A DNA stretch of 64,000 bases from Phytophthora sp. 'mugwort' (GCA_033558025.1 JAUCEF010000008.1:310001-374000), one strand, 5' to 3'. Positions 9,920 to 21,004 are shown, counted from the first letter of the stretch. Notes: generated by a model not told the origin, from the sequence alone. Translations and numbers: made by a program.

Positions 9920-11038
9920 TCACGTCGCTTGCTCCTCCTCACCTGTTATTATCTTTACTGATGCATCAGCGCCACCGTCTTCCTTGTCCTTCGTCTCCAT
10001 CGCTTCCTCTACCTTCACCAGCTCATCTCCAGCCGCTGCTGCTTCAGCACGCTCCTGTTCAGTCACTTTCTCCTCGCTCTTCTCTTCTTCCTCCTCAAGT
10101 AACTCCTCTGGGACCGACGGCGGCGTGAACCTCGGAATCTGTGGCTCCTCTTCCTCCTGTTCCGATCCAGAGTCGTAGAACGCGTCCAGTTGCTCCGGAT
10201 CAGCCGTAACAACCAAGTCCACCTCATCCAGCGACACTTGCTCATTGTCATCCTTGGCCAGTTTCGCTTCCGTTGCTGCTGCATCTCCGTGATGTGCCAC
10301 TAGCGTCTGGTACGTCCGGAGGTCGTTCATAAAGGCATTGGCCAGCTTCTGACGTCTCATCTCGAGCAGCTCACGCTTGCGGCCTTCAGACTCCTTGGCG
10401 ATCCGAGACTCGAAATTCTCGAGCTCCTGCTGCTGCTTGGCCGCGAACTCAGCGTTCTGGCGGGCCGCGTCTTCCTCGCAGCGCTCCACCAGCAGGTCCT
10501 CCACTTCATCGACCTCCTCGGCCAGCTTTAGCACCAGTGAGCGGACCCCCGCGAGCTGTTGACGTACCCTGGCCACCAAGTGGAAGTTCTGGGCTAAGAA
10601 CTGCTCGCTCGCCGCTTGGGCCTGCAGCGTGGCCCGTGCGCGGCTTAATGCGGCGTCGAGTTCCTGGCCACTTTAGTGGAAAATAGACACATAAGTAAGA
10701 ATTCAATATCTCGTTAGCTACCGGACAGTTTTTCTTGCAATTTGCATGGATAGAAGCGTCGGTTACCTGCAAATCAGTTTTTTATGGTTAGAGACAGCAT
10801 GGCCGTGTAGTTTCTGCTGGGTAAGAAGGAATTCCTGGCCTTCATTGCGACCTGAGGGAGACGAGGCTTCAAGAGCTTCTGCCACGATGGAGACCGCGTT
10901 TTGAGCCGCTGCTTCGACGGAGGAAGAGGTTGAGATAGAGCTGAAGGGTACGGAGCGGTTACTCGCGGCGGAGAGCTCCCGCTCGACCGCGGAGGACAGC
11001 TCACGCGACTTGGCTACGACGTACTGGAAACCCAGCAT
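9920..11038 (-). CDS. Dysbindin-like protein, probable BLOC-1 subunit
   Basis: Two exons, 11038-10767 and 10670-9920, with a 96-bp intron (donor GTAACC after TTTGCAG, acceptor TAAAG). The join makes AGT (Ser) and an uninterrupted 340 aa. The middle is coiled coil (about 95-215: ATLQAQAASEQFLAQNF, then KLAEEVDEVEDLLVERC and KESEGRKRELLEMRRQKL). LANAFMNDLRTYQT, followed by SLDEVDLV and LDAFYDSGSEQEEEE, parallels the dysbindin order EEAFQQDMEQY - MDLMDI - LDVFLNSGG. The last 70 residues are Glu-rich. Family role: BLOC-1 assembles on endosomes for sorting to lysosome-related organelles. N-terminal 60 residues are Ser/Ala-rich. The call rests on motif order and coiled-coil layout; any coiled-coil protein with an acidic tail is the alternative. 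Confidence 0.62.
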
Positions 11039-11706
11039 TGTAATCAGCTTAAAGGGGAGAAGAAAAAGTTAAGATTAAATGTCATTAAAGTGAAACTCGA
11101 ACAATATTTGGTACATGTACTACGATAAGTTAGCTATAAATACTTTTTTTTCATTATCTCTTAATTAATTTATTTCCTTATTGCTGCTGACTATATCCAA
11201 TATATGGATAGTAACGTGGCTCGCGATTCTTCTTCTTTCTTCTCGCATAGACAAAGACACGTGGAGTATAGTGACCTACAAGGCCTTCAACAATGATGGG
11301 TTCGCCCAGCGTCCCAAAAAATGGAGGCAGATACTTCTACCACTAGCTCTAAGTTAGAACGTCTTAAACAAGTTTTGTGCATGCGGTGCCGCAGCCTATT
11401 GCATGATATTAATTCTTATCTCAGCGGCAGAGGTCTTCTTCACGTGCTGTCAGCCACCCAGCTGGAATTCAAAAGCCTTTCAAGCCCAACAACTGGAGAC
11501 CAAACTAGTCCACCAGATGGGGTCTTTCCCAACCCCCGTTCATCTTGTCGTGTGTGCAGACACAGCAGCACACTCTGGGCCATCATATTAGTAAAGACTT
11601 GACCCTGGCTAGCGAGAACCGACACAAACCTGCGCATGTACAGAAAGTCCCGGTTTCCAGCTTAATTTAGCGTTCACATTCGGCTTTTATTTGTCAACAG
11701 TGGATA
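11039..11706. other. Intergenic region before 7TM-cyclase copy 2
   Basis: AT-rich at 11060-11200. Short frames at 11321-11602 (plus) and 11440-11637 (minus) resemble nothing known. It must contain the promoters of the dysbindin-like gene (minus) and of copy 2 (plus). TTCACATTCGGC near 11673 is a weak initiator-like sequence 30 nt before the ATG. Confidence 0.4.
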
Positions 11707-13464
11707 ATGATGATATGGGCCTCCATGGGCTTAACCTCGGTGCTTCTCTCCAATCTATCGGCACTGTTTATTGCGTTCAAGCTGTACCGCGACTGGGACT
11801 TTCGAGTTTCCAGCGTTCGGTGGTTATTCCTCATATTTTTCGTCTACCTATGGCTCTACACACTCGGACGTGCGAGTTACTATCTGTGGGTAGTCATGCT
11901 CCCGACCAAAGAATTCATAGACGTCAACAACGCCGTTCCGTACACAAGCAAACAACTGGACCAGCTTGGAATTTACGCGACAACAGACCTTGAGGCGGCG
12001 CGAAAGCCATTTCCAACGACGATTCTGTGTTTCTGCGACGTCATGCACTTCGCAGTGGCCTTTTGGGTATTCCCACTGACGTACGAGCTGTCAAAAATCG
12101 CTGCCAAGTCGATGGACCGAGGTCCAATCAAAGAACAGGCCAAGATTCGAATGTACATTCTCGTGGGTCATGGTCTTATCGCTTGTTTCTTGACCGCTGA
12201 GGTTGTTCTAAGCGTATTTGGAGGAGGATATTCAAGCTACACCTATCGACTAGCATTGTGCATCTACGTCATGCAGATCGTCACCCTCGTTTATATGGGG
12301 GTCCTATTGTTTCTACTTAAGTGCAAGGGTCGAGATGTCGAGTCCATCAACGGTCAGTTTGAGACGTCTCCAGTCTACCAGCGACTCAAACGCATCATGT
12401 TCGCCTACGCGCTTTTCGCGTTCCAGTACGAGTTTACCTCTCTTCTCGCATACGTCTACTCGCCACGCAGTGAAGCCGCTCTGAACTACATCGGTATTAG
12501 TCAAGTCATGTACAATGCCACAGGCCTGGCTTTGGCACTTTGTACTGGTTGCAGTCTGCCGTGCACGTTGCGATTCTGTGGCTGCTGTATCCCTGATGAA
12601 ATGCTCGTTCAGCTTGTAGTAGAGTCCAACCGAGGAAAAGCTCCTTGCATGCTCGACGGGAGTGACTCCAGCATGCCTCCAGTGTTGAATCCGGTGTTTG
12701 TCGTGACGGATATCGAGTCGTCCAGCGCCTTGTGGGGAATTGACGATGGCAAGGTCATGCAGCGCGCAATTCAGGTGCATGACGATACACTGCGCTCACT
12801 GCTGACTCCGTACCGAGGATATGAGATTACTACAGCGGGCGACTCGTTTCAACTGGCGTTCCACACGATCCGCGAAGCCGTCTCGTACTGCATGGAAGTA
12901 CAACTTCAATTGCTTGCTGCGGACTGGCCCAAGGAACTTCACGGCCTTGTCCCAGCGACCAAGAAGCGGCGAGCTGGCCACCGAGTTATTTTCCGGGGAT
13001 TACGTGTGCGAATGGGAATACACGATGCTATGGGCTCAGACGGACACCTCCACCACAGCCCTCACGCAGTCACGGGCAAGACAGTTTTCACTGGAGCATC
13101 TGAGGTGATTGCTAGCGAAGTGAGTGACGTTGGAGCTGGCGGCCAGATCCTGATCACACGACGAATTGCGGACTGGTTAATGACCAACAAAGACGTCTTG
13201 GCCATGGATTACTCTGTCGACTATTTGTGTGATTACTTGGTCCCGCAGGTGAATATGCACGTGGCCGTCTACGAGGTTCTACCCGAAGAACTCGCTCGAC
13301 GCAAGAAAGTTTTTGCTCAAGACCAGAATAGCCACATTCCTCATGTCGCCCATCGATCGGCCTCAGGCTCTACTATCACGGGAAGCGGCCTCGAGACGCC
13401 AGTGAGCTCGCCCGCATTGTGGTTCCACACACCTCGTACCCCACAGGGATTTAGCATCCTTTAA
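11707..13464 (+). CDS. 7TM protein with C-terminal class III cyclase-like domain, copy 2
   Basis: 585 aa, intronless, start MMIWASMG matching the paralogs. Seven hydrophobic segments within 1-290, including VRWLFLIFFVYLWLYTL and the conserved SMDRG motif after segment 3. Cyclase-like domain: VVTDIESSSALW (metal Asp about 334), YEITTAGDSFQ (metal Asp about 379), GLRVRMGIHDAM and FTGASEVIASEVSDVGAGG (about 464). Same replacements of the substrate and transition-state residues as the other copies. It is the most diverged in the loop before HAVTGK, which is His-rich here (DGHLHHSPHAV). Tail Ser/Thr/Pro-rich, ending FSIL. Convergent with the unknown gene at 13789. Confidence 0.85.
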   Translation: MMIWASMGLTSVLLSNLSALFIAFKLYRDWDFRVSSVRWLFLIFFVYLWLYTLGRASYYLWVVMLPTKEFIDVNNAVPYTSKQLDQLGIYATTDLEAARKPFPTTILCFCDVMHFAVAFWVFPLTYELSKIAAKSMDRGPIKEQAKIRMYILVGHGLIACFLTAEVVLSVFGGGYSSYTYRLALCIYVMQIVTLVYMGVLLFLLKCKGRDVESINGQFETSPVYQRLKRIMFAYALFAFQYEFTSLLAYVYSPRSEAALNYIGISQVMYNATGLALALCTGCSLPCTLRFCGCCIPDEMLVQLVVESNRGKAPCMLDGSDSSMPPVLNPVFVVTDIESSSALWGIDDGKVMQRAIQVHDDTLRSLLTPYRGYEITTAGDSFQLAFHTIREAVSYCMEVQLQLLAADWPKELHGLVPATKKRRAGHRVIFRGLRVRMGIHDAMGSDGHLHHSPHAVTGKTVFTGASEVIASEVSDVGAGGQILITRRIADWLMTNKDVLAMDYSVDYLCDYLVPQVNMHVAVYEVLPEELARRKKVFAQDQNSHIPHVAHRSASGSTITGSGLETPVSSPALWFHTPRTPQGFSIL

Positions 13465-13788
13465 TCTTATCTTTTTTGTTATCTGTAGTTTAGTTCCTAT
13501 GTTACTATAGTTAAACTGTTTCTTTCGTCCGAGTATCGTATTGTTTTACATCGGAACTTGCTGATAACCTTTCTTCCAGAAACAGCATTGCGGACAGTTT
13601 AAAGTATTACACAAGGACTTCTGGCACAATGGGTGCAATACGTCTATGTTTTGATTCATAACTTGATGGTGCCCATCATGGGGCTCTAATGGACGCGTTG
13701 CACCCCCTCCTGAGCTGTTGGAGCGTTCTCAAACGAATACAAGAAGATCTCTGCCTAACTAACTAGCTACCACACGAACTGCTGCCAC
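13465..13788. other. Convergent 3' intergenic region
   Basis: About 325 bp between two stop codons facing each other. AT-rich; probably both 3' untranslated regions. Nothing else seen. Confidence 0.5.
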
Positions 13789-14937
13789 CTAGATGTGCAC
13801 ACCAGGCTTTCGTTTGAGCTCGTCGCGCAGTCCCAGCGAGAAGCACCCGCGCTCCACCATTTGGTGCGGCGGTACGAATGAGGCAGACAGAGGCGTAACG
13901 ACGTCGTCCTCTTCGTCCTCGTCAAAGCCGTCAAACCTTCCATGCTGACGCTGCCGCAGGTCCAGACGCCGCCTATCCTTGATCGCTCCTTTGCCCCTAA
14001 ATACGCTACTACTGGCATTGGAGTCGCTGCCTTCGCCATCGAACTCCATCTTAAATATGTCATCATCATCGTCGTCTGTGTTCGTTAACTCGTCCACGTC
14101 TTCATCTTCAGTGTCCTCGCACTCCTCTACGATGCCTGAATATGGCCGAGAAGACCTCGACGGGCCACTGTCGTTCCTGTTCCTCGGAATAACCAATCCG
14201 TCGTTATTGTTGCGCTTCTCGCTCTCCAGCGGCCAGCCGCCATTCCCGAGCATCACGGACGGTTCTTCCCACGACAACAACTGCATCAGGGGCTGTTTTG
14301 GGTCGTTCGAGTTCTGAAAGTCGTGGCTGCTTCCGCGCCGCCGATGGGACTCGGAGTCTCTCCTGTCCGACAGCTTATCACTACGTGACGGGATCGACGT
14401 CGGCGAGGCCACAGAAGAACCTATCGGGATCTCGATCGGCGCGGACACGCGGTCCACCACCATGAGGTCGCTTCTGGTTGCGAGTCTTCGCGCTCGTAAG
14501 AGATGCGACCGCAGCCCAAACATGTACGAAGACGTCTTGTTATCTGAAGGGGACGTACCCCGCCAGCTCCTTGTCGATGATGTCGACCTGCTGCTGCTCT
14601 CCCTGGCCGACGTCGACACCGAGGCGGACAAGCGTCCTCTATTGTTGCTACTCGCGGGCCGACGCGTCGCGTCATCCGCCGTCGACGCTGTGGCTGCAGT
14701 ACGTCGGCGACTCGTATTGGCGTCGGACCGTCCAATATTAGCCGCCTGCTGTCGTCGACTCCCATCTCCACTCGGGACGTGCCTTCCACGAGTAGACGTG
14801 GACAGGTCTGGCGTGAAGATGTTGAGCGCACGCAGATAGTTGGCTCTCCAGTTCTTGTTCTTGTTGGCGCTGAGCGCCAACCGCTGGCTGCTATTGGTCA
14901 TGGATTTGTCCTGTGTCGGTCTGTGGCGCGTCGTCAT
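13789..14937 (-). CDS. Unknown low-complexity protein
   Basis: Function not recognised. 382 aa from the first in-frame ATG at 14937. It is rich in Ser, Arg and Asp: a basic Ser/Arg/Thr-rich half (about 40-190), then an acidic run (EECEDTEDEDVDELTNTDDD, about 288) and a more ordered C-terminus (TPLSASFVPPHQMVERGCFS, about 350) that looks like the conserved part. No membrane segment or signal peptide. The frame stays open upstream of the ATG to about 14967, and a neighbouring frame is open to about 15268 with basic sequence (KRKRGCKSRTQRAATGQ). A GTGAGG near 14965 could be the donor of a very short intron, so the true start may lie in an upstream exon. Convergent with copy 2 and divergent from copy 3. 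Confidence 0.55.
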   Translation of the reverse strand: MTTRHRPTQDKSMTNSSQRLALSANKNKNWRANYLRALNIFTPDLSTSTRGRHVPSGDGSRRQQAANIGRSDANTSRRRTAATASTADDATRRPASSNNRGRLSASVSTSARESSSRSTSSTRSWRGTSPSDNKTSSYMFGLRSHLLRARRLATRSDLMVVDRVSAPIEIPIGSSVASPTSIPSRSDKLSDRRDSESHRRRGSSHDFQNSNDPKQPLMQLLSWEEPSVMLGNGGWPLESEKRNNNDGLVIPRNRNDSGPSRSSRPYSGIVEECEDTEDEDVDELTNTDDDDDDIFKMEFDGEGSDSNASSSVFRGKGAIKDRRRLDLRQRQHGRFDGFDEDEEDDVVTPLSASFVPPHQMVERGCFSLGLRDELKRKPGVHI

Positions 14938-17824
14938 CGCGGGCCACGCGCAGGCAGCCCTCACCAAAGAAGATCAAAATAGACGAGCGAGCACAAGGCT
15001 CTCGCTGCTCCTTGGGCCCGAGCAGCGCGGCGTTGGCTAACAGGTTGGAGGCCACCGGCTGCTGACTCGAGCGTCTGTTGCGTCTCTTCCTGGAACCTTT
15101 GCGAACACGGGTTAACGACTGGCCGGTGGCGGCTCTCTGTGTTCGAGATTTGCAGCCGCGTTTCCGCTTGCAAGAAGCGACGCGATCTTTCGTGGCCGGA
15201 AGGTGTGGGTGCGGTGACCAAGCGAGGCCGGAGCGCGTAGATGTACGGAAGGACTGGTGTCCTGTCAATCAATCCAATTGCCAAATGAGACTGGCGCAGA
15301 AAGTTGCAGAAGAAGACGAAAAAAAAACAAAGATGAAATTTGCACTACAAATACCGGTAATATATTGCTTTCTGAGTCGTCCTTCGTTGCGGTTCGAGGG
15401 GCGATGAGCTCTCGGTGGGTTTGGTTGGTTGCGCGCACAGAGGAGGTGCCACTCGCGTCATTGCGGTCAGGCGAGGCCGGGTTCGCTCTCCCTGCATGGT
15501 GCTGATACATACACCTGACTTTTGGGCTACCTCTGGGTGTCGCTCTCGCTCTCTTACGACGATTGGTCCTGAATGATACCGTACAGCAGACTGCAGCACG
15601 GGATCCTAAATAGTCTGAAATCGACGGATTACCCGATGGGACGGTTACTCCCACGAGACATGGATTCTACCGCGCGATGCCTTACGCGATGTTTCTCTCC
15701 CTTGTGAGACTAAGATCTCCGTCCGCAAAGTTATGAACGCGAGCACACTTGTATCCGGCTACGAGGCCAACGCCCCCGCAAGATTCGTAACGTCAAAATT
15801 AGCGAGAAGATAGAAGACACCCGAGGCGAACGGCAAAGCATAATCTGAGCATAAAGGGCACAAACGTGTGACAGCGCGTTATAGCCGCCGCCGTGATGAA
15901 CACAACGCTGGCGTGCGGTCGTACGACTTGGCCGCCTCAACTGGCAGACCGCGCTCGAGGTCCGGAGAGAAGGCGCATCACCCCCCCGGCAACGAATGGG
16001 CTCGGTGCAAGAGCGGCGTTGGGATCGGAGGGCACGCAGCTTTTGGGCGCGCACCCGGGCATCCGGACTGGCCTCTGTCTCCCATCGGATGATCGATAAG
16101 CAACAGTGCCTTCCGTACTCCACTGATAGGTGTATACACTGTATACTATACAGCACATCCCACAACAATACAGTAATGCAAGCAGTCACTTCGACCGAGC
16201 TTTCCGGAGACGGGGTGTTCTTGCTGCCTTGAGTGAAAAGTTTTCATTGCGCGGCCAACATTTTATTCCAAGCCATCGCCGGCTACTGGTTTTAGTTTCG
16301 CCAGTTGCCGGCCCGATCTTTCTTCATCACTCGCGCTGCAAGTCGCGCACTGATAACGGATACTTGCTAGCAGCAATTTGCTGCCAGCTAGACAATTCCT
16401 GGAAGAAAATTGTGTCACGCCACTGGCAAAAGATTAGGCAAACTGACATTTGCAGGCAGCGCGCAGCAGCTGATGCCTACTATAGTACATGGTACTATAT
16501 CCTATACGGCTAATACTTCCGGACACGGAAATCCGGCAGTTTGCTCGCAGCAAAAATGTGCAAAACTTGCAGCACTTGCAGTTGTACTACAACTTGTAGG
16601 CCTAAGTTATTAATAGGCCTAGGCCTAGGCCGCATAACTGACAGGCACACGATTGTGCAACGCCCCTATTGACGAGTCTTGTTCTTTGCCACTCGAACAT
16701 TAGTCGCTGCCACCTATGCACGGCCGCGTTGCCGTGTGTCGCTGGCGAAAAGCAAGTCGCAGTCTGCGACCTCCGACTCGCAACTGGCGGGACAGTATTC
16801 CACGTCAATACCGTTGAAGCTAGTTTCACTGTATTATAATTCCGGGTGTACTGTACATGAAAGTGCTGCTGCTATTCTGGATAGCTCTCCCGCACGATCG
16901 AGAAGGGTGCTCGACTGCATCATTGCTTGACGCTCCGTCTGTCTCGAAACACCCGAGATACCGGGGGAAAAGAGTGCTAAACGGATTTTTTGGAAATGGT
17001 CCAAACATTCAAAATACAGCTTTTACTAGACGGCAAAGCACCCAGAATCCACTACGAATGTCTTGCTCGTTTCGTTATTTAATGCCATACAGGAAACAAT
17101 AGGCTCTATACAATGCTAAACACATGCAACGTTATCGGCATCGGGTTCGCGTTAGTGTGATTGTAACGCAACGCTTCGTACATGTACTTGTACATTGCTA
17201 TCGTTGCCCGCTGCCAAATTGGCACTCCAATGGACACAGTACCTGCCTGCAAATGCCAGTTGCCTAAAGTACGACCGTGGAACTTGCCGTGCCGAATGAT
17301 GCCGACAAGTGACACTTAGAGCCACGCTTTGACACCTAGCGGAGGAGGCCTTGTCTGCCGTCTTATTCGGCTTCGACCCGCGCGCCACTTCAAACCGCGA
17401 TGATTTCTGCTGTCCAAGCACCGCCCATGACTGGAATATCCTTGCCAGCAGCCTTTCATTAGTGGTTCAGCTAAGAGCAGTAACAACGACTCGACCACCG
17501 ACCTCGTTTTATGAATATCTAAACGTACTGAAAAGACTGCTTGGCATGCAAGAAAACGCGCTTTGTCTTTGCTACAAGCATATCGATCCACACCTCCAGT
17601 AATGAAACCAGCCGTTGTGTGCTGAACCTAATTCCCATGTATTTTACACCAACCCCGATCGGAAGAACACCTGCTGCGGCACAAAGTTACCGCTAGACGC
17701 TCGCAGTCTCGCCTTCCGTGTCGTCCATACGCCACTTCCGGGTCCTTTAAGCGCGTTCCTTCTCCTCCAAAAACGCATCAGAACCCTACGCCCAAGTTCC
17801 AGCGTCTCTCTCCGCGGCGTGGCC
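14938..17824. other. Long stretch without a convincing gene
   Basis: 2.9 kb. The first 330 bp may include a 5' exon of the gene at 13789. The rest holds only short frames without recognisable protein sequence. Visible structure: a self-complementary GGCCTAGGCCTAGGCC at 16616-16631 preceded by GGCCTA and TAGGCC copies. The region must contain the promoter of 7TM-cyclase copy 3. An open frame runs into that gene from about 17615 but begins without ATG. Confidence 0.45.
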
Positions 17825-19717
17825 ATGATATGGACGGCCCTCGCCGTCGCCAGCATGGCGCTGTCCAGTCTTTCGACTGGCATGACAATGGTGAGTCTGT
17901 GGCGTAGCTGGGACCTGCATGTGTCCAGCGTCCGGTGGCTCTTCTTCTTCTTCTTCCTCTATCTGTGGCTCTGGAGCAGCACACGCGTGCTGTATCTGCT
18001 TTGGGTGAGTTTTTACCCCATCGAAACCACCACGTCCGACTACGCGTCGTTCTCCTCAAACGAGAGCGAGATGATCTACGATCGGTACATCAGCATGGGT
18101 ATATACACGGTACTCCAGCTCGAGGAGACGCAAGACGGCTTTGCGACGGCCTTGCTGTGCTTTGGAGACGCCGCACTCTTCGCCGTGGCGCTGTGGATGT
18201 TTCCGCTCACATTCGAGCTCTCCAACATCGCGGCCAAATCCATGGACAGAGGAGCTGAGAAGGAGAGGAAGCAGATTAGGCTCTACGCTTGGACGGTGCA
18301 CGGCGTCGTCGTGGTGTTTGCAGTTATAGAGGCGGCCTTGGCCATCGCGTACCAGGGATACACGCAGTACACACAGCGCTGTCTGCTCAGTGTGTACTTT
18401 GTCCAATTCTTCAGCTTTTTGTACATGATCTGGCTCATTGTTAGGCTCAAGATCGGGGGCAGGAAGTACGAGAACGTCCAGGGACAGTTTGTCACCTCTC
18501 CAGTGTACCAGAGACTCAAGAGGATAATGATTGTCTACGCTCTCTTCTCGCTGCAGTTCCAGCTGGCCTCCGTGGTCATGTACGCCTCCACAGATAATGA
18601 AGACAAGCTGCTGGATTTCATCAGTGTCAGCTTGCTGCTCTACCATCTTTCCGGCTTAGCCCTCGCAGTCACCACCATGTGCAGCCAGGCCTGCGTCCTC
18701 AACATGTTCAGGTCATGTCTGCCAGACGACATCGAAGCTCAGGTCCAGACGAGGTTCATGCAGGGAGGCGATCTCTTGTCTCCAAGAGACACACAGGTGC
18801 TCATGGAGTCAGCGGAGCCGCCACTGGTAAATCCAGTGTTCGTCTTTACCGATATCGAGTCGTCCAGCGCTCTGTGGGCCGTGGGCGATGGGCTGGTCAT
18901 GCAGCGAGCTACAGAGATCCACGACAACATTCTCCGTGCGTCATTAATGAAGTATCGAGGATATGAGATCACGACAGCAGGTGACGCTTTCCAGCTCGCG
19001 TTCCACACGGTGCGCGAAGCTGTAGAATACTGTTTAGACGTGCAGCTCCAATTGCTTGTTGCGAACTGGCCCAAGGAGCTCCATGGCGTGCTGCCTGCCA
19101 CGAGGAAGCAACGTGCAGGCCATCGACTAATCTTTGGCGGGCTTCGTGTGCGGATGGGCATCCACGACGCGGTAGAAGCGGATGGAGCCTTGATCCTGGA
19201 TGTCCACGCTGTGACTGGTAAAATGATCTATACCGGCGCGTCCGAAGTTATTGCCAACGAGATCGGCGACCTGGGCGACGGCGGCCAGATCCTGGTGACC
19301 AAGCGCGTGGCTGATTGGCTCGTCATGTACGAAGACCTGGTGGCGATCGACTTTATCGTCGATAGAGTGGGCGAATACTCGATCCCGCAGATCAAGGCCA
19401 AATTGGAGGTGTATCAGGTGCTGCCCGAGGTGTTAAGCGGCCGCAAGAAGATGTTCTCGTCGACGCTCAAGAAGCGGCGCGCCACCACAACGTCGTCACT
19501 GTACTCGATCGCGTCAAGCAACCGCTCGCGACTGTCTAGCAACGGCGGACAGCTGCCGCTCCCCGAACAGCGACGAAGATTGTCTCGGCCGCAGCCATTA
19601 GCACCGCCTGTGGACCGCGCGCCTGTGCAAGGTGGATTGAGTCGCTTTGGCCGCGTCCAGCGATCATTCTTACGAATTGACCACGGCTCGTTCTACACAC
19701 GCGCGACAAGTATGTAG
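17825..19717 (+). CDS. 7TM protein with C-terminal class III cyclase-like domain, copy 3
   Basis: 630 aa from the ATG at 17825 (MIWTALAVASMALSS), chosen because the paralogs start at the same place; the open frame upstream (from 17615) has no ATG. Seven hydrophobic segments (VRWLFFFFFLYLWLW, ATALLCFGDAALFAVALW, VVVVFAVIEAALAI, CLLSVYFVQFFSFLYM and others). Cyclase-like domain: FTDIESSSALW (metal Asp about 342), YEITTAGDAFQ (metal Asp about 386), GLRVRMGIHDAV and YTGASEVIANEIGDLGDGG (about 468). Intronless where copies 4 and 5 have an intron. C-terminal 90 residues basic and Ser-rich, ending RATSM. Downstream lies the transposon graveyard. Confidence 0.87.
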   Translation: MIWTALAVASMALSSLSTGMTMVSLWRSWDLHVSSVRWLFFFFFLYLWLWSSTRVLYLLWVSFYPIETTTSDYASFSSNESEMIYDRYISMGIYTVLQLEETQDGFATALLCFGDAALFAVALWMFPLTFELSNIAAKSMDRGAEKERKQIRLYAWTVHGVVVVFAVIEAALAIAYQGYTQYTQRCLLSVYFVQFFSFLYMIWLIVRLKIGGRKYENVQGQFVTSPVYQRLKRIMIVYALFSLQFQLASVVMYASTDNEDKLLDFISVSLLLYHLSGLALAVTTMCSQACVLNMFRSCLPDDIEAQVQTRFMQGGDLLSPRDTQVLMESAEPPLVNPVFVFTDIESSSALWAVGDGLVMQRATEIHDNILRASLMKYRGYEITTAGDAFQLAFHTVREAVEYCLDVQLQLLVANWPKELHGVLPATRKQRAGHRLIFGGLRVRMGIHDAVEADGALILDVHAVTGKMIYTGASEVIANEIGDLGDGGQILVTKRVADWLVMYEDLVAIDFIVDRVGEYSIPQIKAKLEVYQVLPEVLSGRKKMFSSTLKKRRATTTSSLYSIASSNRSRLSSNGGQLPLPEQRRRLSRPQPLAPPVDRAPVQGGLSRFGRVQRSFLRIDHGSFYTRATSM

Positions 19718-19948
19718 TCTGTCTACTTACTAACTTATTACTTCGAAGTATATACAAGAAGAATACAATAGTTTTTCCATATAAATGCATCCCTGCTGCG
19801 AGCAAACTCCGCAAAACGGAGCTGAAATTGATGGGTTATGCTGACAGTTGCAACATACTTCCTGTACCCGATTATTTTAATTCAGTAAGCTGAAAGCTGT
19901 ACACTCACCATTCAATAGAAAAAAAAAACACTGCGTATAGATGTCGAG
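19718..19948. other. 3' flank of copy 3
   Basis: 230 bp, AT-rich, with a short A-run near 19921. Probable 3' untranslated region of copy 3, up to the edge of the pogo-type element. Confidence 0.4.
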
Positions 19949-21004
19949 TACCGTATAACCGGTGTTGTATCCGACTCGGTGTTATTTCCGATAAAACGAA
20001 ACTGCCAATCAGACCATCAATTTTCGGTACAGTGTATACTCGAGTATATCCGACATGACACAATCCACTGGCCTAAAAAATGTATTGATCACTCCCTAAT
20101 TTCCATGGCGAAAGGAAAGCGTCAACGGCTGCGCGAAAATGGGGGAAGGAGGAAGAAGCACTACAAACGCACCACTCCAACGTACTAGTTCCGCCTTGAA
20201 GTCGTCAAGTATTTTAAAACCACATCAATCGCTAAAACGCTGCAGCGTTTCTATCCTGGCCTGACCGGCACCGCTGGACACCACTCGCAAGAACATTAAC
20301 CACTGGACCAAGAACTTCGCCAAAATTGAAGCAGCGGGCTGCTCCAACTCTCATGTCGCTGAAGAAAATCCGAGCGCCAGGTACGACAACTATTTTTCGG
20401 CGGATACTGAATTGGAGTTGTGGGATCTGTTTTCAGAACACTGGTCTCCTGAGGTGGTATCCACGCCAAATCGATAAACGTGCACCTAGTGGAGGTGCCT
20501 GCTGGGCATACGAGCGTAGGCCAGCCAGCAGATGTAGCCTGGAAGCGGCCGTTGAAGAAGAGGATGCGACGCCACTGGCGGCAACGTCTTGCGGAGCAAC
20601 TCGCCGCTGGCCCCGACAGGCGTCCGTCTGCAATCAAGGCACCGAGACGAGCAAGATCGTTCGGTGGATGACTGTGTCATGGCGCGACATAGCTACATCT
20701 ACTATTGCGAATGGTTTATCTGGCATTCTGCGCGAAACGCAAACACGGACGAGACAGACGCGACGTGTAATGCAGTCGCTGAACAGCTCGAGGAGTTAAA
20801 CTTGCTAGATGAGGACGTTAGCGTGGTACAGTGTAACGGAGACATTGTAGACAAGATTCTCGCTGGAGATGATACCGAGATCACTGAAGCTACTGTGTAG
20901 GAGTGGTTTGTCTTAGCCAAGCCCCCACTATACGACTTCGCAGTATAACATTTCCTTTACCCCTTCAACATTTCTATGTCGAAAACAACACCGGTTATAC
21001 GGTA
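19949..21004 (+). mobile_element. Dead pogo-type DDE transposon with intact inverted ends
   Basis: TACCGTATAACCGGTGTTGT at 19949-19968 is the exact reverse complement of 20985-21004. The outer TA on both sides fits the TA target duplication of the Tc1/mariner/pogo superfamily. Inside, the plus strand encodes pieces of a transposase in several frames: a basic start (AKGKRQRLRENGGRRKKHYK, about 20107), FRLEVVKYFKTTSIAKTLQ (about 20190), then the end of a DDE domain (HLVEVPAGHTSVGQPADVAW, about 20483) and an acidic tail (AEQLEELNLLDEDVSVVQCN, about 20778). Multiple stops and frameshifts, and most of the catalytic core appears deleted. Total about 1.05 kb, shorter than a full element. Confidence 0.75.

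Noticed and set aside
9727..10178. Ser/Leu-rich plus-strand frames
   Set aside because: They are the antisense of the Glu-rich tail of the dysbindin-like gene.
17615..17824. N-terminal extension of 7TM-cyclase copy 3
   Set aside because: The open frame begins without ATG, and the paralogs start at the position corresponding to 17825.
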